DNA of 64,000 nucleotides from Nitrospinaceae bacterium. Its GTDB lineage: Bacteria > Nitrospinota > Nitrospinia > Nitrospinales > Nitrospinaceae. Positions 43,383-52,495 of the stretch are shown here, piece after piece. The notes below the pieces were generated by a model. That model was not told the origin of the DNA and searched no databases. It worked only from the letters and a program-made list of their open reading frames with translations. Position 1 is the first letter of the stretch. The number at the start of each line of letters is the position of its first letter. Both the position numbers and the translations under genes were made by a program. Location of the stretch: contig JAJDBF010000010.1 of the NCBI GenBank assembly GCA_029261535.1, positions 62,001 to 126,000 of the forward strand, written 5' to 3'.

Positions 43383-43559
43383 GGAGACTTTGATATAACC
43401 CAAAAATCAAAAACAAAGGCGAGATTCTTCGCTTGGCTCAGAATGACAGTTCGTTGATTTTATGCGTCACCCAGAGCTGATAGCCTGTCCTGAGCCTGTC
43501 GAAGGAAAGGGCGGCCTCCGCTTTTCAGCCCCTCAAGAAACACTTATGCAAAGGTCTCC
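43383..43559 (+). repeat. MITE-like element, copy C
   Basis: 177 bp with terminal inverted repeats GGAGACTTTGATATAA (43383-43398) and TTATGCAAAGGTCTCC (43544-43559). The inner core ATAACCCAAAAATCAAAAAC, AAAGGCGAGATTCTTCG, GCTCAGAATGACAG, GCGTCACCC and CCTGAGCCTGTCGAAGG matches copies A and B. A 14-of-16 match to the right end recurs at 43591-43606 (TTAGGCAAAGGTCCCC), probably a relic. No ORF inside. The rest of 43267-43700 is featureless. Confidence 0.85.
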
Positions 43560-43700
43560 TTTCAGAAGGAGGACAATTAAAAAACCAAGGTTAGGCAAAG
43601 GTCCCCTTGAACAAGGAGTTTTGAATTGACCGGGCAAAAATGATAGTCTTCCAGCTTTAATAGCACCAATGCACTCAAATAAATTCTCTTCAGGTTTTCA

Positions 43701-44129
43701 ATGGAAAAAGAATCCAGTCTGGTAGATAACGGCGATGGCACGGTAACTGACGAAGCGGCTGGTTTGATGTGGAAAAAGGCCGATTCTATGATCGAACTGA
43801 AAAAATGGGTAAATTATCAGGACTGCGTCGATTACGTGCGGGCGTTGAGAGAAAATAAATTTGCCGGATATGAAGACTGGAGACTGCCGACTTATGATGA
43901 AATGGGTGTTCTGTACAACGAATCCTTTTCGTTAAACGACCGTTTTGGCAAGACCGTTCACATCAATCCTGTGTTTCAGGAGGGCTGTGGTTTTTCCATT
44001 GTCGCCGGGCAGGTGCCGGGCAGACAGCGTACCTGGGTCCTGAACTTAAGAACCGGGAATTTTGAGAATCCCGACGGACTCTGGACCCTTACCGAAGCAA
44101 CACGAGCCGTGAGAACAATACAAGAGTAA
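43701..44129 (+). CDS. DUF1566 (Lcl C-terminal) domain protein
   Basis: 142 residues. DNGDGTVTDEAAGLMWKKAD, DCVDYVRALRENKFAGYEDW (each quoted to length limit) and RLPTYDEMGVLYN are the DUF1566 signature, a fold related to C-type lectin and FGE modules. No signal peptide, unlike many members. Function unknown. It precedes acsA by 34 bases on the same strand. Confidence 0.85.
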   Translation: MEKESSLVDNGDGTVTDEAAGLMWKKADSMIELKKWVNYQDCVDYVRALRENKFAGYEDWRLPTYDEMGVLYNESFSLNDRFGKTVHINPVFQEGCGFSIVAGQVPGRQRTWVLNLRTGNFENPDGLWTLTEATRAVRTIQE

Positions 44130-44163
44130 CTCCACCTTCCAAATATGAGCAGGAGATCCTGTG

Positions 44164-46143
44164 ATGAGTGAATCCAGATTGTATCAACCGCCCCAAGGCT
44201 TATCTGACAAAGCCTGGTTTAAAAATATGGAAGAGTATCAGCAGTTGTACGACCGCTCCATCAGCGACCCTGAAAAATTTTGGGGAGAAACTGCCGAGAC
44301 CTTCACTTGGAGTAAAAAATGGGATCAGGTCTGCGACTACAATTACGATGTTAGAAAAGGACCGATCCGTATTGAATGGTTCAAGGGCGGACAAACCAAT
44401 ATCACAGTCAATTGCCTCGATCGTCATATAGAAACACGGGGGGATCAAACGGCGATCATCTGGGAAGGCAATGAGCCCGGTGAACAGAGTAGCTTGACAT
44501 ACCGTGAACTGTTGTCTGCCGTGTGCCAATTTGCCAATGTTCTCAAGAAGCATGGGATCAAGAAGGGTGATCGTGTTTCCCTCTACATGCCGATGGTGCC
44601 GGAGTTGGCCATCGCCATGCTGGCCTGTGCGCGTATTGGCGCGGTTCATTCGATTGTCTTTGGCGGTTTCTCCCCACGCTCCCTCGCTGATCGTATACAT
44701 GATTCCGGTTGCACCGTGCTGATCACCACCGATGGTGGCTATCGCGGCAGTAAGCCGATCAACCTGAAAATCAACGCGGATCAGGCAATGGATCTGGCTG
44801 ATGAGATGGGCGATGAAGTCACCGCCTGTATCGTTTTCAAGCGAGTAGGGGAGGTCATCCCGGTTGAGATGAAAACGGGCCGAGATTTCTGGTGGCACGA
44901 TGAAATGAAAAGTGTTTCCACGGACTGTCCAGCCGAACCGATGGACGCAGAGGATCCTTTGTTCATCCTCTATACCTCCGGCTCAACCGGCAAGCCCAAA
45001 GGAGTGCAACACAATGTTGGCGGCTACATGGTCTACACCGCGCTCACCCACAAATATATTTTCGACTACCAGGATGGCGACATCTACTGGTGCACTGCCG
45101 ATATCGGCTGGGTCACGGGGCACTCCTACATTGTCTACGGTCCGCTGGCTAATGGTGCCACCACCATCATGTTCGAGGGCATTCCAACTTATCCCGATGC
45201 CGGCAGGTTCTGGGAGGTGGTCGACAAGCACAAGGTCAATCAGTTTTACACGGCACCCACGGCAATACGTTCGTTGATGGCGCATGGTGAAGACATCCCG
45301 GCAAAATACGATCTTTCAAGTTTGAAAGTGCTGGGGTCAGTAGGTGAGCCGATTAACCCGGAAGCCTGGCGCTGGTATTACCAGCAGATCGGGCGTGGGC
45401 GTTGCCCGGTAGTCGATACCTGGTGGCAAACCGAGACCGGCGGCATTCTCATCACACCTTTACCGGGAGCCACTCCCTGCAAACCGGGGTCGGCGACCTT
45501 TCCATTTTTTGGCGTGTCACCCGTTGTCATTGAAGCTGAAACCGGCAAGGTGGTTGAAGGTGACGGTGTCTCGGGCGTGCTGGCTCTTGATAAACCCTGG
45601 CCAGGACAAGCCCGCACCATCTTTGGCGATCATGAACGCTTCGAGGAAACCTATTTCAAAATGTATCCCGGAAATTATTTCACCGGTGACGGATGCAAGC
45701 GTGATGAAGATGGCTATTACTGGATCACCGGACGCGTCGACGATGTCATTAATGTATCGGGGCATCGCATTGGCACAGCGGAAGTGGAATCGGCATTAGT
45801 ACTCAACAGCAAGATTGCTGAAGCGGCGGTGGTCGGTTTCCCTCATGAGATCAAGGGGCAGGGACTCTATGCTTATGTCACCCTGATGGATGGCGTGGAT
45901 TATGCGGATGAATTGAAAAAAGAATTGATCGCGTTTGTGCGGAATGAAATCGGACCGATCGCCACACCGGATATCATTCACTGGGCACCGGGTTTGCCAA
46001 AAACGCGCTCCGGAAAAATTATGCGACGGATATTAAGAAAGATTGCAGCGGACGAGGCGGATCAACTGGGTGATATTTCGACGTTGGCTGACCCATCTGT
46101 CGTGGAGCATCTGAAGACGACCTACAAACCACTGTCAAAATAG
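44164..46143 (+). CDS. acsA: Acetyl-CoA synthetase
   Basis: AMP-forming acetate activation. 659 residues. [15 protein letters not shown] is the ATP-binding P-loop; [30 protein letters not shown] and the hinge region [18 protein letters not shown] follow; the acetylatable catalytic lysine is in [15 protein letters not shown], 42 residues from the end. ATG 44164 is preferred to GTG 44161; AGGAGA lies upstream. A hairpin follows the stop. Confidence 0.97.
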   Translation: MSESRLYQPPQGLSDKAWFKNMEEYQQLYDRSISDPEKFWGETAETFTWSKKWDQVCDYNYDVRKGPIRIEWFKGGQTNITVNCLDRHIETRGDQTAIIWEGNEPGEQSSLTYRELLSAVCQFANVLKKHGIKKGDRVSLYMPMVPELAIAMLACARIGAVHSIVFGGFSPRSLADRIHDSGCTVLITTDGGYRGSKPINLKINADQAMDLADEMGDEVTACIVFKRVGEVIPVEMKTGRDFWWHDEMKSVSTDCPAEPMDAEDPLFILYTSGSTGKPKGVQHNVGGYMVYTALTHKYIFDYQDGDIYWCTADIGWVTGHSYIVYGPLANGATTIMFEGIPTYPDAGRFWEVVDKHKVNQFYTAPTAIRSLMAHGEDIPAKYDLSSLKVLGSVGEPINPEAWRWYYQQIGRGRCPVVDTWWQTETGGILITPLPGATPCKPGSATFPFFGVSPVVIEAETGKVVEGDGVSGVLALDKPWPGQARTIFGDHERFEETYFKMYPGNYFTGDGCKRDEDGYYWITGRVDDVINVSGHRIGTAEVESALVLNSKIAEAAVVGFPHEIKGQGLYAYVTLMDGVDYADELKKELIAFVRNEIGPIATPDIIHWAPGLPKTRSGKIMRRILRKIAADEADQLGDISTLADPSVVEHLKTTYKPLSK

Positions 46144-46145
46144 AA

Positions 46146-46171
46146 AAAGGACCCTTGAGTACAGGTCCTTT
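46146..46171 (+). terminator. Hairpin after acsA
   Basis: AAAGGACC (46146-46153) and GGTCCTTT (46164-46171) form an 8-bp stem with a 10-base loop three bases after the stop codon. The following sequence is TGTAAACA, not a T run, but the TTT within the stem end may serve. Confidence 0.6.
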
Positions 46172-46492
46172 GTAAACACATCCAGACAAAAAAACGGACG
46201 GGACCATGGAGTTGATTGTAGCCAACTCCATGATTTCTCGCGCCAAGCGAAAAAAGAAAGGGATCCCCTCCCTCCCCAAATCTTGCCCCAAAATGTATTG
46301 AGCGTCAACTTTGAATTAGGATAGATGTACGATAACCCCTAAGCCTCCTGCTGTCAACCCAATATTTTGATTTTATTAACTTTATTTGATTTTTGCGAAG
46401 GCTTCTTCACAATTAATCCACATAATCCAAATGTTTTTAGAGGGTTATAATAGTTTTACTAACAGGTTATCCACAAGCAGTTTATAGCCCGA
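46172..46492. other. AT-rich intergenic stretch with two DnaA-box-like sites
   Basis: Between the convergent acsA and TPR genes. TTATCCACA at 46467-46475 matches the DnaA box exactly and TAATCCACA at 46414-46422 differs at one base, next to an AT-rich run near 46360-46395. Two boxes are not enough to call an origin, and no dnaA, dnaN or gidA gene is near. No ORF or RNA recognised. Confidence 0.35.
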
Positions 46493-48832
46493 TCAGAGGT
46501 TTTGCGTGGCCTTCCGATTTTTTATCTGACTCAACCCTTTCCTGGAGTTTGGGTGAAGGGGTTGATATTGAATGGCTTTATTGAAAGAAGCCCGTGATTC
46601 GTCTAGTTTGCCAAGCCCAAGGTAAACCCACCCCAGGCCATCGTTGATTTCCGGCCAATCCGGGTGCACTTTTTTTGCCCTCTCAAAAACTTCAAGAGCC
46701 TCATCAAATTTACCCTGCTCCAGCAGAACCCGGCCCAGTTTGGTGCGGGCATTGGTCTGAATGGTCACGGGTGAAGTGGTTTCACCGCCCGTCAATACTT
46801 CATCAACGGTCGTCGGGTGCCGGTTGTGCTTCAGACTCAGGTTCAGGTTACGCTCAGCCAGTGCGTAGTCCTTGAGTTTGTGATGCGTATAACCTAAGCC
46901 TTTAAACGATTCAGAGTTTTCAAATTCGCGCGACAGAGCGGCCTGAAAAAGACGTTTCGCCAGCTTGTATTCTTCCCGGTGAAAATATTCCCAGCCCATC
47001 CTGTTATAAACCTGCCAGCCAAATCTTTCATTTGCCAGCATGTCCACAAACTCTTTGGACAGGGCAAGCTCGGGTTTCAGACTGATGGATTTCAAAAAAT
47101 ACTCAACGCCCAGGTCAGGGCTCCCATTTTTGTAATAGACCCAGCCGAGGGCCATGTAGGTTGAGGCCTGACGCGGGAAGCGTTTGAGTCGCGCCAGAAA
47201 AAATGACTCGGCACCATGCGGGGAGAAAGCACCAAGCGCGCTCCAGTCGAGAGCCTCTGCCACATCCTCACGTCCCGTGTAAAACAACTCTGCCTGTTGC
47301 AACCATTCGACCGCTTGCTGATATTCACCGCCCCGGTAATAGGCGAGGCCCTTGCCTCGTGCTATATCATCGTTGTATTCGGAGACATGCTGGATACGAT
47401 CAAAGTTATCGAGAGCCAGACCGTACAGCCCTTTTTCCAACTGACTCCAGGCGAGCCCATTATAAGCGTCTGCCAAATGGCCTTCCAGTTCAGCCTCCGG
47501 ACCACGGCTCTGGATATAGTCCCAGTACTGATAAGAAGCCGTCTGAAAATCTTTTTGCAGGAGAGCCTGGTTGCCGCGATAAACCGGTGGGGCCTGCTTT
47601 AACTGGAGCTGACCGAGGCCATCATGAGCGATGGGGTCTTCCGGATTCAGCTTGAGTGCTTCCATGAATTGAGCCAGGGCTTCTTTTTCATGGTTATTAG
47701 CCAGCGCAATGGAGCCTAGCATGGCGGTCGGGTGCGACCAGTGCTGAAAATTTTCTTCCAGATCTGCGTACTTTATTTCAGCCAGCCGGTATTTTTCCAG
47801 ATCAAAATAATGTTTCGCAACCAAAGCTTTTTTATCCAGCGTATCTTCAATCGCTAACAGTCCTTCAACTGCACCCTGAAACGTTGGATGCAGGTTAAGG
47901 ACTCTTGTGAAAATTCTTTGCGCGTCTTCTATTTCCCCGGATGAATACAGCGACCAGGCCAACCCGTTTTGCGCATCAATCGTTTCGGAAAAATCTCCAT
48001 CGATATCTTCGAAGGCCGCCACCGCTCTTTCATACAAGCCTTTGCGGTACCACAACCAGGCAGAATTGACCGGACCGTATTCGGTAGGTTCTTCGAGTGT
48101 GTAAAGCAGACTGCGGTATCTTGGCTTTTCTTCAGCCAGTGAAAATACAGAGGCATATTTTTCTGACGAAGGGATCATCTGCCAATTCGCAATATCCATC
48201 TTATTTTCCATGGAGGCGACCAGGCTGAGGATTTCGTCATCGGTGAAAATTCGCTCAAGCTCGCGACCGGCCTCATCATCTTTTTTAAGATGTAAAAAAC
48301 AAAGGGCTTTGCCTTTGATAACCTGATAAGCGTCTGGAGAAAAGTGACCGGCTCGATTAAAAGCATCCAACGCCTGTTCATAAAAGTGCATGGCGAAGTA
48401 GCTCCAGCCCATCCCGATCAAAGGATGCGAATCACGTGGATATTCCGCATGAACCCGGCTGAAAGAAATCAAGGCCAGTTCAAAACGCTTCTGGAAAAAA
48501 TGTGTCCACGGAAGCAGGAACTGCGCATCCGGCTCATCCGGGTTCTGAGCCAGCGTCTTTTTAAGGTAGTATTCGGCCACCCGGTAGTTTTTAAGCAAAA
48601 ACTGCTGGTTTGCATACTGCAGGTTATCCTGAATGAGCTGGTCGGCGGCCCGGTAGCCAATTAACGATCCACTGGGTTCATCAGAATTTTCCCGGACGAT
48701 CCTCTCGCCCGGCCCATTGGATGCCATCGTGAGCTTGTCTCTCAACGATTGACAACCCGAGACCAGTAGCAGGGGGAGCAGTAGCGAAATGAGCAAAATT
48801 GAAATCAGCCGGTTATGGTGGTTTTGATACAC
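46493..48832 (-). CDS. Large TPR-repeat lipoprotein
   Basis: 779 residues. Lipobox LVSGC (Cys27) after a strongly hydrophobic signal. The remainder is built of tetratricopeptide-like repeats, for instance HPLIGMGWSYFAMHFYEQAL, SESFKGLGYTHHKLKDYALA, LGRVLLEQGKFDEALEVFER and INDGLGWVYLGLGKLDESRA. Periplasmic, lipid-anchored scaffold, possibly for envelope assembly or polysaccharide export; no partner gene adjoins to narrow this. Confidence 0.9.
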   Translation of the reverse strand: MYQNHHNRLISILLISLLLPLLLVSGCQSLRDKLTMASNGPGERIVRENSDEPSGSLIGYRAADQLIQDNLQYANQQFLLKNYRVAEYYLKKTLAQNPDEPDAQFLLPWTHFFQKRFELALISFSRVHAEYPRDSHPLIGMGWSYFAMHFYEQALDAFNRAGHFSPDAYQVIKGKALCFLHLKKDDEAGRELERIFTDDEILSLVASMENKMDIANWQMIPSSEKYASVFSLAEEKPRYRSLLYTLEEPTEYGPVNSAWLWYRKGLYERAVAAFEDIDGDFSETIDAQNGLAWSLYSSGEIEDAQRIFTRVLNLHPTFQGAVEGLLAIEDTLDKKALVAKHYFDLEKYRLAEIKYADLEENFQHWSHPTAMLGSIALANNHEKEALAQFMEALKLNPEDPIAHDGLGQLQLKQAPPVYRGNQALLQKDFQTASYQYWDYIQSRGPEAELEGHLADAYNGLAWSQLEKGLYGLALDNFDRIQHVSEYNDDIARGKGLAYYRGGEYQQAVEWLQQAELFYTGREDVAEALDWSALGAFSPHGAESFFLARLKRFPRQASTYMALGWVYYKNGSPDLGVEYFLKSISLKPELALSKEFVDMLANERFGWQVYNRMGWEYFHREEYKLAKRLFQAALSREFENSESFKGLGYTHHKLKDYALAERNLNLSLKHNRHPTTVDEVLTGGETTSPVTIQTNARTKLGRVLLEQGKFDEALEVFERAKKVHPDWPEINDGLGWVYLGLGKLDESRASFNKAIQYQPLHPNSRKGLSQIKNRKATQNL

Positions 48833-49007
48833 TGTATAAATCCTGAAAAAAGACCGTTGCTATTACCCTTTCATCGGCATTTGAGACCTTTATTCTTAGC
48901 TTTTGGTCCGGATTTCGCGAGGATTTCCCGGCGGACCTGAAATAGTTTGCAGGAATTCCCCGGGATGCGGTAAAATCCCCACTTTACTCTTTAATGCACA
49001 GGTAGTT

Positions 49008-49970
49008 ATGAAATTTGGCGTGATCTCTCTTGGCCTGTTGGGCCTGATATTGTTACCCGCTTGCGGGCAAGATTCCACAACCACAGAAAAAGCTCCATCA
49101 GTAGCCCAGATTGAAGAAGCCGCAGGAGGTACACCCACCTCGACCCCGGTCAATCAGGGGGTCGTGCCGGTTGTTTACTCCGGAGACGATAAAACTTATC
49201 AGGAGCAGGCACCTGAAGGAATGGTTTATATTAAAGGTGGCTGTTTTACCCGGGGCACGAATGAAGCCCAGGTGGATGAGAAATGGGAGCATGAGGTCTG
49301 CCTCGACGGGTTTTACCTCGATAAATATGAAGTTACCCAAAAACGTTGGAAGGAGGCAATGGATTACAACCCTTCCAAGTTTGTCGGCGATGATCTTCCG
49401 GTAGAGCAGGTAAACTACTTTGATATCCAGGAGTTTATCAGCCAGAGTAATGGTACCTGCCGTCTTCCAACAGAAGCGGAATGGGAATACGCGGCAGGGG
49501 GAGGCTTGGTGCGAACCCGTTATTACTGGGGCAATATGATGGACGGAGATTTTGCCTGGTTTGAAGACAATTCAAAAGCCAGCACTCATCCAGTCGGGCA
49601 AAAGAAACCGAATCAATATGGTCTGTATGACATGATGGGAAATATCTGGGAATGGACCGAGGACTGGTATGATGCCACCTACGAACCGGTAAAGGTTTCC
49701 AATCCTCATGGCCCGAAGACGGGAAAATTCCGGGTGATTCGCGGAGGCGGAATGGACACATCAGCAGGCGGCCTGCGCATCACCAACCGCACCTGGTTGC
49801 ATCCTAAAAACAGGGTGTACACCAAGATCACCACTTATGGCGGGATTATCAACGAAATTTTTAATTACATCGGCTTTCGTTGCGCCCGGGATTTGAAGGC
49901 ATCCGGGCAGGAAAAATCGGCTGAGGTTCAAAAAGACGAGAACCCGACAACAGAACCCACCGGCTCCTGA
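49008..49970 (+). CDS. FGE/SUMF1-fold lipoprotein
   Basis: 320 residues. Lipobox LLPACG (Cys19), a Ser/Thr/Pro-rich linker to about residue 60, then the formylglycine-generating-enzyme fold: GMVYIKGGCFTRGTNE, WEHEVCLDGFYLDKYEVTQ, CRLPTEAEWEYAAGG, MMGNIWEWTEDWYDATYEPV, RVIRGGGMDTS and the final GFRCARD. Lipid anchoring and no sulfatase nearby argue against a true FGE. ATG 49008 gives the lipoprotein signal; the longer frame to 48903 does not. Paralogue of the gene at 24323. Confidence 0.9.
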   Translation: MKFGVISLGLLGLILLPACGQDSTTTEKAPSVAQIEEAAGGTPTSTPVNQGVVPVVYSGDDKTYQEQAPEGMVYIKGGCFTRGTNEAQVDEKWEHEVCLDGFYLDKYEVTQKRWKEAMDYNPSKFVGDDLPVEQVNYFDIQEFISQSNGTCRLPTEAEWEYAAGGGLVRTRYYWGNMMDGDFAWFEDNSKASTHPVGQKKPNQYGLYDMMGNIWEWTEDWYDATYEPVKVSNPHGPKTGKFRVIRGGGMDTSAGGLRITNRTWLHPKNRVYTKITTYGGIINEIFNYIGFRCARDLKASGQEKSAEVQKDENPTTEPTGS

Positions 49971-50097
49971 TAAATTCGTTTCCAGTTTTCATCAGGTACA
50001 GGGGTTGGTATTCTGAATTTAATGTTAAGGGCCGGTGGAGGGTTGCAGGCGTAAGTAATTAAATCCGAACAGGGCACCCGTCATCACGGAGAAGAAT

Positions 50098-50640
50098 ATG
50101 AAATGCGATGAATTTACTTTATTCAGCGGAGGGGCTTCCGGTGCTGAGACAGAATTTGGAAATCAGGCCGAGTCTGCTGGCATGGAAGAAGTTAACTTCA
50201 CGTTTGAAGGTCACCAGTCCCAGAGAACGCGCGGCATTCGCCACCTGACCCACGAGGAATTATTGCAGGGCGATGTCAGCCTGTCCTACGTTTCTAAATT
50301 GATGAACCGTTCCTACAAACGCGCGCCTCTCCTGAAAAAGGTACTGCAAAGTATCTGGCATCAGATCAACAGCGCCGAGGAAGTGTTTGTTGTCGGCATG
50401 ATTCAGGAAGATAAAACGGTCAAAGGTGGAACCGGATGGGGTGCGGAATTCGCCAAGCTTTGCAACAAACCGCTTTATGTGTTCGACCAGGAAAAGAAAA
50501 ACTGGTTTCAGTGGGTGTCGGATGATTGGCAGAAGGCGGAGCCCAGGATCACCAAAAAACATTTTGCCGGAACCGGGACCCGTTTTCTGAACGATGATGG
50601 CAAGCGCGCCATTTCTGATTTGTTCAAGAATTCGTTTTAA
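50098..50640 (+). CDS. SLOG-like Rossmann protein, 180 aa
   Basis: FSGGASGAETEFGNQAESAG near the start and GGTGWGAEFAKLCNKPLYVF in the middle resemble the nucleotide-binding elements of the SLOG/LOG superfamily (DprA, YpsA, molybdenum carrier relatives). NFTFEGHQSQ and KKNWFQW are further conserved-looking points. Cytoplasmic; probably binds a nucleotide or nucleotide derivative, function unknown. GGAGAAG precedes the ATG. Convergent with fur, 18 bases away. Confidence 0.7.
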   Translation: MKCDEFTLFSGGASGAETEFGNQAESAGMEEVNFTFEGHQSQRTRGIRHLTHEELLQGDVSLSYVSKLMNRSYKRAPLLKKVLQSIWHQINSAEEVFVVGMIQEDKTVKGGTGWGAEFAKLCNKPLYVFDQEKKNWFQWVSDDWQKAEPRITKKHFAGTGTRFLNDDGKRAISDLFKNSF

Positions 50641-50658
50641 TATTGATGAGGCGGGATT

Positions 50659-51087
50659 TCAACTGCATTCGGCGCACAGGCCGAACAGATCCAGTTTGTG
50701 CGAGGTCAGCTTGAATCCCTGACGAATGGCAACTTCTTCCTGAAGTTTTTCAATCATGGGATGGGTAAATTCGACAATCTTGCCGCACTCGGTGCAAATC
50801 AGGTGGTCGTGGTGGGAATGCATGAATTTGTGCTCATAGCGTTTTTGTCCGTCCCCAAAATCCAGTTCACTCGCCAGCCCACTTTGAGTCAGCAGATTGA
50901 GCGTCCGGTAAACGGTCGCCAGCCCGATCTTGGGCTCCTTCTCGGTGACCAGCTTGTACAGTTCCTCCGCACTTACATGATCTTCACTGCCCAGAAAGGC
51001 TTCCAGAACCGACCGTCTCTGCTTGGTGATTTTGAGATTGTGCTGAACAATGTAATCTTCGAGAACCTGCTGTTCACGACGTCCCAT
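50659..51087 (-). CDS. fur: Fur-family metal-responsive regulator
   Basis: 142 residues: N-terminal winged helix (RRSVLEAFLGSEDHVSAEEL, IGLATVYRTLNLLTQSGLA), metal-binding HSHHDHLICTECGK and a second Cys pair at the C-terminus (LCAECS). The HHDH and both Cys pairs fit Fur or a close paralogue (PerR, Zur); the sequence looks most like Fur. No recognisable regulated gene adjoins. Confidence 0.9.
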   Translation of the reverse strand: MGRREQQVLEDYIVQHNLKITKQRRSVLEAFLGSEDHVSAEELYKLVTEKEPKIGLATVYRTLNLLTQSGLASELDFGDGQKRYEHKFMHSHHDHLICTECGKIVEFTHPMIEKLQEEVAIRQGFKLTSHKLDLFGLCAECS

Positions 51088-51215
51088 TAAACACCCTTAA
51101 CATGAAGGAAAAGAAAATCCGCAGGAAAACTCCACCAACGGATGACCAGCGTAGCTTATTTTTTCACAACTCGGCTAAAAGAAAAACTGAATTCTGCTGA
51201 TAGTTAAAAAATAAT

Positions 51216-52469
51216 TTATCGGGATTTAATTTCCGCTACCAAAGAATCCGGTGAGTGATTGGATTGTTCGCCTGTTTCCATGTTCTTCAATTGATAGCTC
51301 TTGTTCTCAATCTCATTCTCGCCAAGAATCACGGCAAACCGGCAATTTGATTTATTGGCTTTTCTCATCTGACTTTTCATACTGCCACCTTCAAAATCCC
51401 GCATCACGCTTAAACCTTCGCGCCTCATAGCTTCCAGCAAAGGAAAACCTGCTCTTTGGGCTACTTCTCCCAGCATGACAACAAACACGTCGGGACGGCT
51501 CTGAATGCCCTGTGTCATTTCTTCAGGCAGGATAGTCACCAACCGTTCCAGCCCCATGGCAAACCCGAAGCAGGGAGTAGAGGGGCCGTCGAACTCTTCC
51601 ACCAGACCATCGTATCGACCGCCTCCGCAAACGGCATTTTGCGAACCCAGCCCCTCGGCAGTCACTTCAAAAGTTGTCCGACCATAGTAATCCAGCCCTC
51701 TTACCAGTCGATCATTAATGACAAAGTCCAGGTTAACTGATTTTAAATGCCCCTGCACCTGTTCAAAGTGAAGCCGGTCCGCATCAATTAAATGTTCGCG
51801 AATTTTGGGTAAGGTCTCGGCAACGTCGCCACAACTTGCGACCTTGCAATCCAGCACGCGTAGCGGATTGCGCTCGTAGCGACCCTGACAGTTATCGCAT
51901 AGTTTCGACAGGTTGGGTTGGATGGCTTCCTTTAGAATTTCCCTGTAATGCGTGCGCGATTCATTCGACCCCAGGGTATTCAAGTTCAGCTTCAATCCCT
52001 TCAATCCAAGTTCCCGGTAAAATTCCATGAGCATGGAAATGACTTCTGCGTCCAGCGCAGGGTGCCCTGATCCCATCGCCTCCACCCCGATCTGATAAAA
52101 CTGGCGAAAGCGACCGGCTTGAGGACGCTCATAGCGAAACATGGGACCGAGGTAGTAAAGTTTACTGAGTTGGCCCGGCCCATACATTTTATGTTCTACA
52201 AAGGAACGGACCACAGACGCGGTCCCTTCCGGCCGCAGAGTGATGCTGTCGCCGCTTTTGTCCTGAAACGTATACATTTCCTTTTCAACTATATCGGTGG
52301 TCTCTCCAATACTGCGGGAAAACAGGCGCGTGCTCTCAAAAATCGGGGTGCGGATTTCCTTGAATCCGTAGCGGGCGAATGTTTTGTGGGCAATTTGCTC
52401 CACCCATTGCCACTTTTCTATTTCGCCGGGGAGGATATCATTGACCCCACGGATTCGCTTAATTTTCAC
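51216..52469 (-). CDS. hisS: Histidyl-tRNA synthetase
   Basis: Class II aminoacyl-tRNA synthetase, 417 residues. RGVNDILPGEIEKWQWVE at the start, motif 2 with MFRYERPQAGRFRQFYQIG, the histidine motifs LVRGLDYYGRTTFEV and GGGRYDGLVEEF, motif 3 GFAMGLERLV and the C-terminal anticodon domain (VFVVMLGEVAQRAGFPLLEA). Follows fbp by 26 bases on the same strand. Confidence 0.97.
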   Translation of the reverse strand: MKIKRIRGVNDILPGEIEKWQWVEQIAHKTFARYGFKEIRTPIFESTRLFSRSIGETTDIVEKEMYTFQDKSGDSITLRPEGTASVVRSFVEHKMYGPGQLSKLYYLGPMFRYERPQAGRFRQFYQIGVEAMGSGHPALDAEVISMLMEFYRELGLKGLKLNLNTLGSNESRTHYREILKEAIQPNLSKLCDNCQGRYERNPLRVLDCKVASCGDVAETLPKIREHLIDADRLHFEQVQGHLKSVNLDFVINDRLVRGLDYYGRTTFEVTAEGLGSQNAVCGGGRYDGLVEEFDGPSTPCFGFAMGLERLVTILPEEMTQGIQSRPDVFVVMLGEVAQRAGFPLLEAMRREGLSVMRDFEGGSMKSQMRKANKSNCRFAVILGENEIENKSYQLKNMETGEQSNHSPDSLVAEIKSR

Positions 52470-52495
52470 AAGAGTTCCATTTTCTAAGGGCAGGT

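Noticed and set aside
32717-43559. CRISPR array from repeated sequences
   Set aside because: The repeats are widely dispersed, in both orientations, of 160-190 bp, with no regular spacers or cas genes.
46172-46492. Chromosomal origin of replication
   Set aside because: Only two DnaA-like boxes, convergent coding context and no origin-linked genes.
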